Assembly (NCBI RefSeq): GCF_003688855.1
Contig: NZ_REFW01000001.1
Coordinates: 1,240,001 to 1,304,000, forward strand
Origin: Tessaracoccus antarcticus
GTDB lineage: Bacteria; Actinomycetota; Actinomycetes; Propionibacteriales; Propionibacteriaceae
Direction: 5' to 3'
Length of the DNA: 64,000 nucleotides
This document shows, one piece after another, positions 46,111 through 54,865 of the stretch; within the stretch, counting starts at the first letter, position 1; every line of letters starts with the position of its first letter. The position numbers were made by a program, and so were the translations under genes. The notes beneath the pieces are model-generated. The model made no database searches. It was not told the origin of the DNA and saw only the letters and a list, made by a program, of their open reading frames with translations.

Positions 46111-46779
46111 CTACGAGGCCTTCCGCAAATCGCTGTCGCTGTCGCCGGCCTGCCCGATGGCGGACATGCCCGTAGCCCATGCAGGCGGTGCGACGGGGCC
46201 GTGCTGGACGAAGGACTCCGTCAGGATGTCCAACGTCGACTCCTGGACATCCTGGGGGAAGTAGGGCACGGCGATCGACAGGCTTGCCAGCCCATGGATG
46301 CCCGCCCAGTAGGCGAACGCCAGGGGCAGGACTGAGGGATCCGAGGCGTGCGCGCCGTGGATCTCCCCGAGGTCCTGCAACAGCGACTGGAATCCTGTTC
46401 CGTGGAGCGTTGAGGCGTTGGGGTCATCGGCTTTGCGGGGCTGGCTGAACAAGACGGTGTAGGCGTCGGGGTTCTCCTGTGCCCAGGCAAGGTAGGCGCG
46501 GCCACGCTCCATCAACCGTTCCCGGGGGGAAGCGATGGGTGCACAGGAGGCTTCAACTTCCTCTGACCAGGCGATGTAGGCGCGCCTACTGGCGGCCCTC
46601 TCCAGGGACGCGAGGTCGCCGAAGTGGTGGTAGAGGGTGGGGGGAGTGCATCGAGCCTTCTCGCAGACGGCGGCGATCGTCAGGCGCTCACCCTGCGGCG
46701 TCTCCACGAGCAGTTGCCAGCAGGCATCCAGTAGACGCTTCTTGCCGTCCGCGCTATCGCCCGGGGGTCTGCCTGCCAT
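46111..46779 (-). CDS. TetR-family transcriptional regulator
   Basis: 222 aa. HTH LTIAAVCEKARCTPPTLYHHF with the usual GDLASLERAA after it. The C-terminal domain has AFAYWAGIHGLASLSI, the WHG-type ligand domain. Start ATG 46779 (MAGRPPGDSADG). It is divergent from the nitronate monooxygenase gene, whose promoter holds two palindromes, so that gene is a candidate target. Confidence 0.88.
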   Translation of the reverse strand: MAGRPPGDSADGKKRLLDACWQLLVETPQGERLTIAAVCEKARCTPPTLYHHFGDLASLERAASRRAYIAWSEEVEASCAPIASPRERLMERGRAYLAWAQENPDAYTVLFSQPRKADDPNASTLHGTGFQSLLQDLGEIHGAHASDPSVLPLAFAYWAGIHGLASLSIAVPYFPQDVQESTLDILTESFVQHGPVAPPAWATGMSAIGQAGDSDSDLRKAS

Positions 46780-47174
46780 GATTGCTCCGCTCGTGAATGG
46801 GGGTTCAGGAGCAAACTATAGACGGCCAACACATATTCGACACAATGCAGACGGCCCTGATCGCGCCTTTTGTTCACTGTCTCCCGAAGTGGATTACCGA
46901 CTGAGTTCGGAGGATATAAACGGGGGGCTTTATTCGTCCGGAATTCAGGGGCGGACAGGGTGGCGAAAAGCGCTGGCCGGGGGGCGGACACACAACGTGC
47001 AGAGGAACCGCTCATCCCTCGTGGATCCCGGGGATCTCCTCGACGGTGCTCCGCGATCCCGGCGAGCATGGCCGCGACCTTCTCTGGTGTTCGAAGGGGG
47101 CGCTGACCTACGCCACCGTAGGTTACGTTAGCGTAGGGATTCGATTCGTTCATTCTTCGACTGGGAGTTCCTCC
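46780..47174. other. Long divergent intergenic region
   Basis: 395 bp without a convincing gene. A minus-strand TATAGT (46815-46820) may serve the TetR gene. The stretch around 46890-46960 is less GC-rich than its surroundings. Two tandem palindromes lie at 47106-47135. Open frames through it on both strands have no family-like sequence. Confidence 0.6.
47106..47135. promoter_or_regulatory. Two tandem TetR-type operators
   Basis: ACCTACG-CCAC-CGTAGGT (47106-47123) followed by TACG-TTAG-CGTA (47124-47135). Equivalent positions are 15 bp apart. Both have the [TC]TACG-N4-CGTAGG form. Confidence 0.65.
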
Positions 47175-48587
47175 GTGGCAATCACACATCCCCCCGTGGT
47201 GATCCAGGGCGGCATGGGCATCGCCGTGTCAGCCTGGCAACTGGCCCGCGAGGTGTCGCTCTGCGGCCAGCTCGGCGTGGTCTCCGGCACGGCGCTCGAC
47301 GGCGTGCTCGCCCGCGTACTGCAGGACGGGGACCAAGGTGGTCACCGCCGCCGCGCCTTGTCCCACTTCCCGTCGCCCGACATGGCGCAGCGCGTGCTCG
47401 ACCGGTACTTCCTCGAGGGGGGCCGTCCGCCGGGACAGCCGTACCGTCCGCACCCCACCCTGACCATCGCGCCTGCCCGCGACGCCATCGAACTGAGCCT
47501 GCTGGGGAACTTCTCCGAGGTCTGGCTGGCCAAGGAGGGTCATGCCGGCGAGGTCGGCATCAACATGCTGGAGAAGGTCCAGACGGCCAACACCTCCGCC
47601 ATCCTCGGTGCCATGATCGCCGACGTCGACTACGTGATCATGGGCGCCGGAGTGCCCCGGGAGATTCCCCGACTGCTCACCGACTTCGCTGCCGGCCACA
47701 CCGGGCACCTCACCATCGACGTGGCAGGCTCCGCCACCGTGCACCGCGCGAGCCTCGACCCCGTCGACCACCTTGGCCCGGATCTTCCGGCGCTGCGCCG
47801 CCCACACTTCCTGGCCATCGTGTCGCTCCACGTCCTGGCCGACTACCTCAACCGCGACCCGGAGATCCGACCCGACGGGTTCATCGTCGAGGGTCCCCGC
47901 GCCGGTGGCCACAGCTCTCCGCCCCGGGGCAGGCTGGTACTCGACGACATTGGCGAACCCGTGTACGGCTCCAGGGACGAGGCCGACCTCACCAGGGTGG
48001 CCGCCGTCGGGTTGCCGTTCTGGCTTGCCGGAGGCTATGCGACGCCCGAGAAGGTGGCGCAGGCACTGGCTGCGGGAGCCGCCGGCGTGCAGACGGGCAC
48101 CCTGTTCGCCATGGCCGAGGAGTCCGGACTGACCCCAACCCTCCGGAAGACGCTGGTGTCCCAACTGGCCGACGGGTCACTCGTCGTCCGCAACGACCCC
48201 CGGGCCTCGCCCACGGGGTTCCCGTTCAAGGTGGCCGAACTGCAGCCCACACAGGAGGACGCGAAGCCCAGGGAGCGGATCTGCGACCTCGGGTATCTCC
48301 GCGTGCCCGTGGAGCGCGCCGACAAAACGGTGGCCTACCGCTGCCCGTCGGAACCCACCCACATGTACATCCGCAAGGGCGGCAGCCTGGAGGACACCGT
48401 GGGTCGCCAGTGCCTCTGCAACGCACTGATGGCCAACGTGGGTCTGGGCCAACTGCGCCGGGGCGGTTATGAGGAGGAGCCCGCCGTCACGCTCGGCCAG
48501 GACCTCGCGGGCGCGGAACAGCTCCAGAGCCTCCACCCCGGTGGATGGACTGCCCGGCAGGCCGTGGACTGGCTTCTCCCGGCCTGA
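47175..48587 (+). CDS. Nitronate monooxygenase (FMN-dependent)
   Basis: 470 aa. The TIM-barrel family marks are PPVVIQGGMGIAVSAWQLAR, VVSGTALDG, GFIVEGPRAGGHSSPPRG (with the catalytic His region) and WLAGGYATPEKVAQALAAGA for the phosphate of FMN. The C-terminal ~100 residues, with RCPSEPTHMYIRKGG and CLCNALM, are longer than in the basic family and Cys-rich. GTG 47175 has GGAG upstream. The enzyme oxidises nitroalkanes or propionate-3-nitronate. Confidence 0.82.
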   Translation: MAITHPPVVIQGGMGIAVSAWQLAREVSLCGQLGVVSGTALDGVLARVLQDGDQGGHRRRALSHFPSPDMAQRVLDRYFLEGGRPPGQPYRPHPTLTIAPARDAIELSLLGNFSEVWLAKEGHAGEVGINMLEKVQTANTSAILGAMIADVDYVIMGAGVPREIPRLLTDFAAGHTGHLTIDVAGSATVHRASLDPVDHLGPDLPALRRPHFLAIVSLHVLADYLNRDPEIRPDGFIVEGPRAGGHSSPPRGRLVLDDIGEPVYGSRDEADLTRVAAVGLPFWLAGGYATPEKVAQALAAGAAGVQTGTLFAMAEESGLTPTLRKTLVSQLADGSLVVRNDPRASPTGFPFKVAELQPTQEDAKPRERICDLGYLRVPVERADKTVAYRCPSEPTHMYIRKGGSLEDTVGRQCLCNALMANVGLGQLRRGGYEEEPAVTLGQDLAGAEQLQSLHPGGWTARQAVDWLLPA

Positions 48588-48615
48588 CAAGGAGGGGCCG
48601 CAGTCCTTCCCCTGC

Positions 48616-49776
48616 ATGCTTCCCTCGGCTACAGTGCTGGAAAGTGGCCCTGACTACACCTCGGACAGGACGGCTCTGTGTGGGGCGTCCGACGACTGCT
48701 CGATCACCATCGCCGACAAGCCGTTCACCCTCGTCGAGGCCAAGGACAAGGCGACCGTGCAGGTGAAGGGCAAGCCGGGGGTCACCAGCACCCTGCAGAT
48801 GTACACCGTTGAACTGTCGCAGTTCCCCGGGCTGTTGGGCAGCGTCCGTGCCTACGGCTCACCGGTGTCATTCACCACGAATGGTGCAGGAACCGCGACC
48901 GTCAAGGTGGCGATCTCTTTGTTGAAGGCCCCGGACACGGCCGCCACCCGCGTCGCGTTCCAGCTCACGGGCGCCACACTGGCCTCGATCCAGAACCATG
49001 CCATTGACGCTGAGAACGGCGACGGTCTTCCCGACTTCACCCGCGTCCGGTCAGCCCGCGGCGGCGACGCCACCTACTCCCAGACCGTCACCGATGGCCT
49101 GCTCGACATGCGGGTGGCCGGGGGCCTCACGGGCGACATCTATGGTGTCCAGATCGCGGCACTCAGCAGCGGAGAGTGGCGCGACATCACCGACATGCGG
49201 ATCCCCTTCAACGGCATCGTGTTCGAGGACGGCTACGCAGACGTGTACGCCGACGTGTCGGGTTTCGCCGACGGAGACTACGAGGTGCGGGTGTTCAACC
49301 GCACCAGGGGCATCTACGACCTCAGCACCACGTCCATCGACCAGGGTGTGCTCACCATCGAGAAGAACATCTACGTCACCGAGGGTGAGCACCTCAAGAA
49401 CGGTCGCAGGTGGCGCACCACGTGCGAGCCCTACTCCCAGACGGCCCGGTGCCGCACCGAGATCTGGGCCACGACCCTGGAGAACAAGGCGGGCACGATC
49501 GTCCAGCGCACGGGCTGGGCGTTCAACAACCTCACGTACAAGGAGTCCGCGCGCTCCCTGTGGAAGGGCAACCCGCTGGGGAACAAGGGAACCTACGCAC
49601 TCAACGGCCGGAAGTGGCGCACCGAGTGCGACACGCCCGCCACCGGCGGCAACGGCTGCCGCAGCTTCATCACCACCACCGTGGTGGAGGCTGTCAGGTC
49701 GGGCCGCGGCACCACCTACAGACTGGTGACCAGGGAGGTCTTCAACAACATCGTGTTGTTCGAATCCGCCAGGTGA
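48616..49776 (+). pseudogene. 5'-truncated gene for a secreted-type protein ending in the Cys/Trp module
   Basis: The frame is open from inside the preceding gene; ATG 48616 gives 386 aa but no signal peptide in any frame. The first residues (LESGPDYTSDRTALCGASDD) look like the middle of an extracellular beta domain. Beta-sandwich-like sequence follows to about residue 250, then two module units: GEHLKNGRRWRTTCEPYS, TARCRTE and GWAFNNLTY, and NGRKWRTECDT, NGCRS and EVFNNIV. The other three module proteins all have signal peptides, so loss of the 5' end by deletion is likely. It could still be a cytoplasmic product. Confidence 0.55.
49372..49770 (+). other. C-terminal duplicated Cys/Trp module, fourth copy
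   Basis: Same two-unit pattern as the copies at 3.1, 4.6 and 16.7 kb, including the SARSLWKGNPLG linker between units. Confidence 0.85.
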
Positions 49777-49784
49777 CCACAACC

Positions 49785-49817
49785 GTGCTGCCGGTCCTCC
49801 ATGGGGGCCGGCAGCAC
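49785..49817 (+). terminator. Hairpin terminator before the transcarboxylase genes
   Basis: 13-bp stem (one G-U) around a 7-nt loop, followed by CGTCGTTT. Confidence 0.65.
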
Positions 49818-49889
49818 CGTCGTTTCCGGGCATCGATTTAGGTGGGGGCGCCTCAGTGACGGAGGGTGGCCCATGGTTGGATGGTGACC

Positions 49890-51383
49890 ATGAGTCCACG
49901 AAAGATCGGTGTCACCGAGCTGGCTCTCCGTGACGCCCACCAGAGCCTGATGGCCACCCGCATGGCCATGGAAGACATGGTCGAAGCCTGCGAGGACATC
50001 GACAAGGCCGGTTACTGGTCAGTCGAGTGCTGGGGCGGGGCGACGTTCGACGCCTGCATCCGATTCCTCAACGAAGACCCCTGGGAACGGCTGCGCACCT
50101 TCCGCAAGCTGATGCCCAACTCGCGCCTGCAGATGCTGCTGCGCGGACAGAACCTGCTGGGCTACCGCCACTACGAAGACATGGTTGTCGACGAGTTCGT
50201 CGAGAAGTCCGCCGAAAACGGCATGGACGTCTTCCGCGTGTTCGACGCGCTGAACGACCCCCGCAACATGGCCCAGGCCATGGCTGCCGTCAAGAAGGTT
50301 GGCAAGCACGCCCAGGGCACCATCTGCTACACCATGTCCCCGGTCCACACCGTTGAGGGCTTCATCAAGTCCGCCGGACGTCTGCTCGACATGGGCGCCG
50401 AGTCCATCGCACTGAAGGACATGGCCGCCCTGCTGCAGCCGCAGCAGGCCTACGACATCGTCAAGGGCATCAAGGACACCTACGGTGACGTGCAGATCAA
50501 CGTCCACTGCCACTCGACCACCGGGGTGACGCTCGTCAGCCTCATGAAGGCCATCGAGGCCGGCGCCGACGTCGTCGACACCGCCATCTCCTCGATGTCG
50601 CTCGGCCCGGGGCACAACCCCACAGAGTCCCTCGTGGCGATGCTTGAGGGCACCGACTACACCACCGGCCTCGACATGGACCGTCTGCTGTCGATCCGCG
50701 ACCACTTCGCCAAGGTCCGCCCCAAGTACTCCGAGTTCGAGTCCGCCACGCTGGTGGACACCGACATCTTCTCCAGCCAGATCCCCGGCGGCATGCTCTC
50801 CAACATGGAGGGCCAGTTGAAGGCCCAAGGTGCCGGCGACCGCATCCGTGAGGTCATGGAGGAGGTCCCGCGGGTCAAGGCTGACGCAGGCCACCCGCCG
50901 CTGGTCACCCCGTCCTCCCAGATCGTGGGCACCCAGGCCGTGTTCAACGTGCTCATGGGCCGCTACAAGGTCATGACCGGCGAGTTCGCCGACCTCATGC
51001 TCGGCTACTACGGCAAATGCCTCGGAGACCCGAACCCCGAGGTCGTCGAAATGGCCAGGAAGCAGACCAAGAAGGACCCCATCACGGTGCGTCCCGGCGA
51101 CCTGCTGAAGCCCGAATGGGATGAGCTCGTCAGCCAGGCCGAGGGCCTCGAGGGTTACAACGGCACCGAGGAGGACGTTCTCACCAACGCCATGTTCCCC
51201 GGCGTGGCGCCCAAGTTCTTCAAGGAGCGTCCCGAGGGTCCGAAGAACGTCGGCAAGACGGCGGAGCAGCTGAATACCGAGAAGGTGGCAGCCAACGCCA
51301 AGTCCAAGGGCATCCAGGGTCCCGCCAAGTACAACGTCACCGTCGGGGGTCGCTCACACAGCGTCTCCGTCGAGCCAGTCTGA
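49890..51383 (+). CDS. Methylmalonyl-CoA carboxytransferase 5S subunit
   Basis: 497 aa. The pyruvate-carboxylase-like TIM barrel begins IGVTELALRDAHQSLMATR, with the metal Asp, and has HCHSTTGVTL with the metal His pair and the carbamylated Lys region ALKDMAALL. It transfers the carboxyl group from carboxybiotin on 1.3S to pyruvate, forming oxaloacetate. Start ATG 49890 gives MSPRKIGVTE, matching the family; the longer frame adds nothing. First gene of the transcarboxylase operon. Confidence 0.95.
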   Translation: MSPRKIGVTELALRDAHQSLMATRMAMEDMVEACEDIDKAGYWSVECWGGATFDACIRFLNEDPWERLRTFRKLMPNSRLQMLLRGQNLLGYRHYEDMVVDEFVEKSAENGMDVFRVFDALNDPRNMAQAMAAVKKVGKHAQGTICYTMSPVHTVEGFIKSAGRLLDMGAESIALKDMAALLQPQQAYDIVKGIKDTYGDVQINVHCHSTTGVTLVSLMKAIEAGADVVDTAISSMSLGPGHNPTESLVAMLEGTDYTTGLDMDRLLSIRDHFAKVRPKYSEFESATLVDTDIFSSQIPGGMLSNMEGQLKAQGAGDRIREVMEEVPRVKADAGHPPLVTPSSQIVGTQAVFNVLMGRYKVMTGEFADLMLGYYGKCLGDPNPEVVEMARKQTKKDPITVRPGDLLKPEWDELVSQAEGLEGYNGTEEDVLTNAMFPGVAPKFFKERPEGPKNVGKTAEQLNTEKVAANAKSKGIQGPAKYNVTVGGRSHSVSVEPV

Positions 51384-51396
51384 GGAGTGTCACTAG

Positions 51397-52953
51397 ATGA
51401 GCAAGCAACACACGATGGCTGAGCGCCTCGAGCAGCTGCACGATCGTCGCGCCGAGGTAGAGGCCGGCGGCGGGCAGGACAAACTGGAGAAGCAGCGCGC
51501 CAAGGGCAAAATGACCGCCCGCGATCGCATCGCCTCCCTGATCGACGAGGGGTCCTTCCAGGAGACCGGTGCATTCCGCCGCAACCGGACCACCACGTTC
51601 GGGATGGACAAGGCGGACATGCCTGCCGACGGTGTGGTCACCGGATCCGCGTACGTGATGGGACGCCCCGTCCACCTGGCCAGCCAGGACTTCACCGTCA
51701 TGGGTGGATCCGCCGGTGAGGCCCACTCCATCAAGGTCACCGAGGCGCTCAAGTCGTCGCTGATGACCGGTACGCCGTTCGTCTTCATCAACGACTCCGG
51801 TGGCGCCCGCGTCCAGGAGGGCATCGACTCCCTCTCCGGCTACGGCAAGGTCTTCTACGCCAACGTGCTGCTCTCGGGCGCCGTGCCGCAGATCTCGATC
51901 ATCGCCGGCCCCTGCGCAGGTGGCGCCGCGTACTCCCCGGCTCTGACCGACTTCATCATCCAGACCCGCAAGGCCCACATGTTCATCACGGGCCCGAGCG
52001 TCATCAAGCAGGTCACGGGCGAGGAGGTCACGCAGGACCAGCTCGGCGGTGCCGACGCGCACATGTCACGCTCCGGCGTTGTCCACTTCGTGGCCGACGA
52101 CGACGAGCAGGCCATCCTCATCGCTCAGAAGCTCCTGAGCTTCCTGCCGCAGAACAACACCGAGGACGCCCCCATCGTCAACCCCGACGATGTGGTGGAG
52201 TCCAACCCGAAGCTGCGGGACATCATCCCCGTGGAAAGCCGCAAGGGCTACGACGTCCGCAAGGTCATCGCCGAGATCGTCGACCACCAGGACTTCCTGG
52301 AGGTGCAGGCCGGCTGGGCCATGAACATCGTCGTGGGCTTCGGCCGCGTCGTGGGCCGCACGGTGGGCATCATCGCCAACCAGCCCTCGGTGATGTCCGG
52401 GTCCCTGGACATCGACTCCTCGGACAAGGCCAGCAAGTTCGTCCGGTTCTGCAACGCCTTCAACATCCCGCTGGTCACGCTCGTCGACGTGCCGGGCTTC
52501 CTGCCCGGCGTGGCGCAGGAACACAGCGGCATTATCCGCCACGGCGCGAAGATGCTCTACGCCTACTCCGCCGCGACCGTCCCGAAGATCACCGTCGTGC
52601 TCCGCAAGGCCTACGGCGGCGCCTACCTGGCGATGTGCTCCAAGGACCTCGGGGCCGACAAGGTGTTCGCATGGCCCACCGCGGAGATCGCCGTCATGGG
52701 TGCCGAGGGTGCGGCGGGCGTTGTCTTCCGTCGCGAGATCGAGGCGGCCGAGGACAAGGACGCCAAGCGCAACGAACTGGTGGAGGAGTACCGCGAAACC
52801 TTCTCGACGCCCTACATGGCCGCAAGCCGTGGGCTCGTGGACGACATCATCGATCCCGCCGACACCCGTCGCGAGATTGCCATGGCCCTGGAACTGCTCG
52901 TCGGGAAGCGTGAGATTCGCCCGGCGAAGAAGCACGGCCTCGGCCCGGCCTGA
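51397..52953 (+). CDS. mmdA: Methylmalonyl-CoA carboxytransferase 12S subunit
   Basis: 518 aa, crotonase-fold carboxyltransferase with two similar halves. Landmarks: MTARDRIASLIDEGSFQE, FINDSGGARVQEGIDSLSGY, IAGPCAGGAAYSPALTDF and the oxyanion-hole AYGGAYLAM. It moves carboxyl from methylmalonyl-CoA to biotin on 1.3S, giving propionyl-CoA. GAGGAG lies upstream of ATG 51397. A 13-nt gap follows the 5S gene. Confidence 0.96.
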   Translation: MSKQHTMAERLEQLHDRRAEVEAGGGQDKLEKQRAKGKMTARDRIASLIDEGSFQETGAFRRNRTTTFGMDKADMPADGVVTGSAYVMGRPVHLASQDFTVMGGSAGEAHSIKVTEALKSSLMTGTPFVFINDSGGARVQEGIDSLSGYGKVFYANVLLSGAVPQISIIAGPCAGGAAYSPALTDFIIQTRKAHMFITGPSVIKQVTGEEVTQDQLGGADAHMSRSGVVHFVADDDEQAILIAQKLLSFLPQNNTEDAPIVNPDDVVESNPKLRDIIPVESRKGYDVRKVIAEIVDHQDFLEVQAGWAMNIVVGFGRVVGRTVGIIANQPSVMSGSLDIDSSDKASKFVRFCNAFNIPLVTLVDVPGFLPGVAQEHSGIIRHGAKMLYAYSAATVPKITVVLRKAYGGAYLAMCSKDLGADKVFAWPTAEIAVMGAEGAAGVVFRREIEAAEDKDAKRNELVEEYRETFSTPYMAASRGLVDDIIDPADTRREIAMALELLVGKREIRPAKKHGLGPA

Positions 52954-52970
52954 TCGAAAAGGTGAAAACG

Positions 52971-53231
52971 ATGAACGACATGTCCCCTGAGGAACTCAGG
53001 GCAACCATTGCGTCGCTGACACAACAGATGCAGGCGCTGCAGGAACGGGTCACCACGCTGGAGGGCCACGAGAGGGTACCTGAGGCAGACCTCGTGCTCA
53101 TCGGGGCTGCAGTGGCCGCCTACTTCGGCCACAAGGCCAAGGTGCGGGCCATCCGGTACGGGTCCCAGGCACGCTGGGCCGCCGCCAGCCGCGGTAGGGT
53201 CCACGACCGCACCGTCCCCCATTCACGCTGA
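52971..53231 (+). CDS. Small accessory protein of the transcarboxylase operon
   Basis: 86 aa. An N-terminal coiled coil (SPEELRATIASLTQQMQALQ) is followed by a hydrophobic helix (LVLIGAAVAAYFGHKAKVRA) and a basic tail. A gene of this size between 12S and 1.3S is known in propionibacteria and is sometimes compared with the epsilon subunit of acyl-CoA carboxylases. Assembly role inferred. ATG 52971 has AAAAGGTG upstream; GTG 52962 is possible. Confidence 0.75.
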   Translation: MNDMSPEELRATIASLTQQMQALQERVTTLEGHERVPEADLVLIGAAVAAYFGHKAKVRAIRYGSQARWAAASRGRVHDRTVPHSR

Positions 53232-53250
53232 TCGACGCAAGGAGAATCCC

Positions 53251-53607
53251 ATGAAGCTGAAGGTGACCGTCAACCAGACGGAATACGAGATCGACGTGGA
53301 GGTGGAGGAGGAGGAACGACAGAACCTCGGCCCCATCATCATCGGCGGGACCGGTAGCCATGCCGTACCCACCACCGCGTCCGTGAGTGCTGTCAGCTCC
53401 AACGCCGTCGTGGCGCCGCTGGCGGGCTCCGTGGCGCGCATCAACGTGGCGGAGGGTGACGAGATCACGGCCGGCCAGGTCCTGCTCGTTCTCGAGGCCA
53501 TGAAGATGGAGACCGAGATCACGGCACCGTCCGCCGGAAAGGTGTCCGCCGTCCTGGTGGAGCCCGGCGACCCGGTACAGGGTGGTCAGGCGCTCATCGA
53601 GCTCTGA
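53251..53607 (+). CDS. Methylmalonyl-CoA carboxytransferase 1.3S biotin carrier subunit
   Basis: 118 aa. N-terminal beta strands (KLKVTVNQTEYEIDVEVEEE) with a Ser/Ala/Thr-rich linker, then the biotinyl domain with EAMKMET; the second Met-flanked Lys is biotinylated. The mobile carrier links the 12S and 5S reactions. AAGGAG 6 nt upstream of ATG 53251. Confidence 0.96.
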   Translation: MKLKVTVNQTEYEIDVEVEEEERQNLGPIIIGGTGSHAVPTTASVSAVSSNAVVAPLAGSVARINVAEGDEITAGQVLLVLEAMKMETEITAPSAGKVSAVLVEPGDPVQGGQALIEL

Positions 53608-53625
53608 TCCACACCGTAGCCACAA

Positions 53626-53655
53626 ACGCCCCGCCGACACCTGTCGGTGGGGCGT
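53626..53655 (+). terminator. Terminator of the transcarboxylase operon
   Basis: 14-bp stem (one G-U) around CC, starting 19 nt after the 1.3S stop. Confidence 0.75.
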
Positions 53656-53702
53656 TCTCATGGGGCAGGCACGGGTGACCCATTGATGGCACAGTGTCGC
53701 CC

Positions 53703-54842
53703 ATGAACGCATTCACCTTTGCCACGGCCACCACGATTGCCTTCGGTGCGGGTGTGGTGGCGCAGCTGGACGCGCACAGCCGACGGCTGGGGGGCCGCGC
53801 GTTCCTGATCACCGGTGGGTCGCCGGACCGGACGGCGCAGTTCACCGCGTCGCTGCCAGTGGTGGGCACGTACGCGCTCCCCGGTGAGCCCACGTTCGAG
53901 GACGCCCGTGATGCGGTGGCAGCGGCGAGGGCAGCGGGGGCGGACAACGTCATCGGGATCGGCGGGGGAGCAGTGCTGGATCTGGCGAAGGCGGTGGCCA
54001 TCCTCGTTCTCTCCGATGCGGACCCCATGGAGCACGCGGAGGTGATCGGAGCGGGCCGGCCCCTCCCCGGGCGGGCGTTGCCGTTCATCGCGGTCCCCAC
54101 GACGGCGGGCACCGGGTCCGAGGTGACCGCGAACGCGGTGCTGACGTCCGTGGAGCATCGTGTGAAGGTGTCGCTCCGGTCGCCCGCGATGCTGGCCGAC
54201 GTGGCCCTCGTCGACCCGCAACTGGCGCTGAGTTGCCCGCCGCTCGTGACGGCCCATTCCGGGATGGATGCCATCACGCAGTGCCTGGAGCCCCTGACCT
54301 CGCGGTTCGCCAACCCCATGGTCGACGCACTGTCCACGGCGGGACTGCGCGCGGGGGGACGTGCCATGGTGCGGGCCGTGGAGAACGGCGACGACCTGGA
54401 GGCGCGCACAGACATGGCGTTGTGTTCGCTCATGGGCGGGCTGTCGCTGGCCAACGCGAAGCTGGGGGCGGTGCACGGCCTGGCCGGGGTACTGGGTGGA
54501 GTCACGGGGGCTCCGCACGGGGCGATCTGCGCGGCGCTCCTGCGGAGCACGACGGCCGCCAATATTGCGGCGCTGCAGGAACGCGACCCCCGTAACCCTG
54601 CGCTGGATGCCTACGCCAGGGCGGCGGAGGCACTCACTGGAGAACCTGGACTCCCTGCCCTCGACGCCTGGCTCAGGGCAGTTCAGAACCGGTTGGGGAT
54701 TGCCGGTCTGGCCGCGTTGGGCGTGCGAGCCGAGGACCACGGGGGAGTCGTCGACGTCGCGATGCAGTCCAGCTCCATGCAGGGCAACCCCGTTGACCTG
54801 TCCGCCGACGAACTACTGCACGTCCTGCAGATGAGCAGCTGA
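53703..54842 (+). CDS. Iron-containing alcohol dehydrogenase / maleylacetate-reductase-like
   Basis: 379 aa. The NAD-binding GIGGGAVLDLAKAVA and VPTTAGTGSEVTANAVLT motifs are typical. Metal ligands are in the SGMDAITQCLE, VHGLAGVLGG and GAPHGAICA segments (Asp and three His). The substrate is undetermined. ATG 53703 (MNAFTFATATT); an in-frame GTG lies 9 nt upstream. Confidence 0.85.
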   Translation: MNAFTFATATTIAFGAGVVAQLDAHSRRLGGRAFLITGGSPDRTAQFTASLPVVGTYALPGEPTFEDARDAVAAARAAGADNVIGIGGGAVLDLAKAVAILVLSDADPMEHAEVIGAGRPLPGRALPFIAVPTTAGTGSEVTANAVLTSVEHRVKVSLRSPAMLADVALVDPQLALSCPPLVTAHSGMDAITQCLEPLTSRFANPMVDALSTAGLRAGGRAMVRAVENGDDLEARTDMALCSLMGGLSLANAKLGAVHGLAGVLGGVTGAPHGAICAALLRSTTAANIAALQERDPRNPALDAYARAAEALTGEPGLPALDAWLRAVQNRLGIAGLAALGVRAEDHGGVVDVAMQSSSMQGNPVDLSADELLHVLQMSS

Positions 54843-54865
54843 GCCGCGACCGCCGGACCCCGCGA

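Noticed and set aside
46680-47189. Minus-strand open frame through the TetR/nitronate monooxygenase intergenic region
   Set aside because: A short stretch looks helical and protein-like, but it spans both promoters and the palindromes, overlaps the TetR gene and shows no family.
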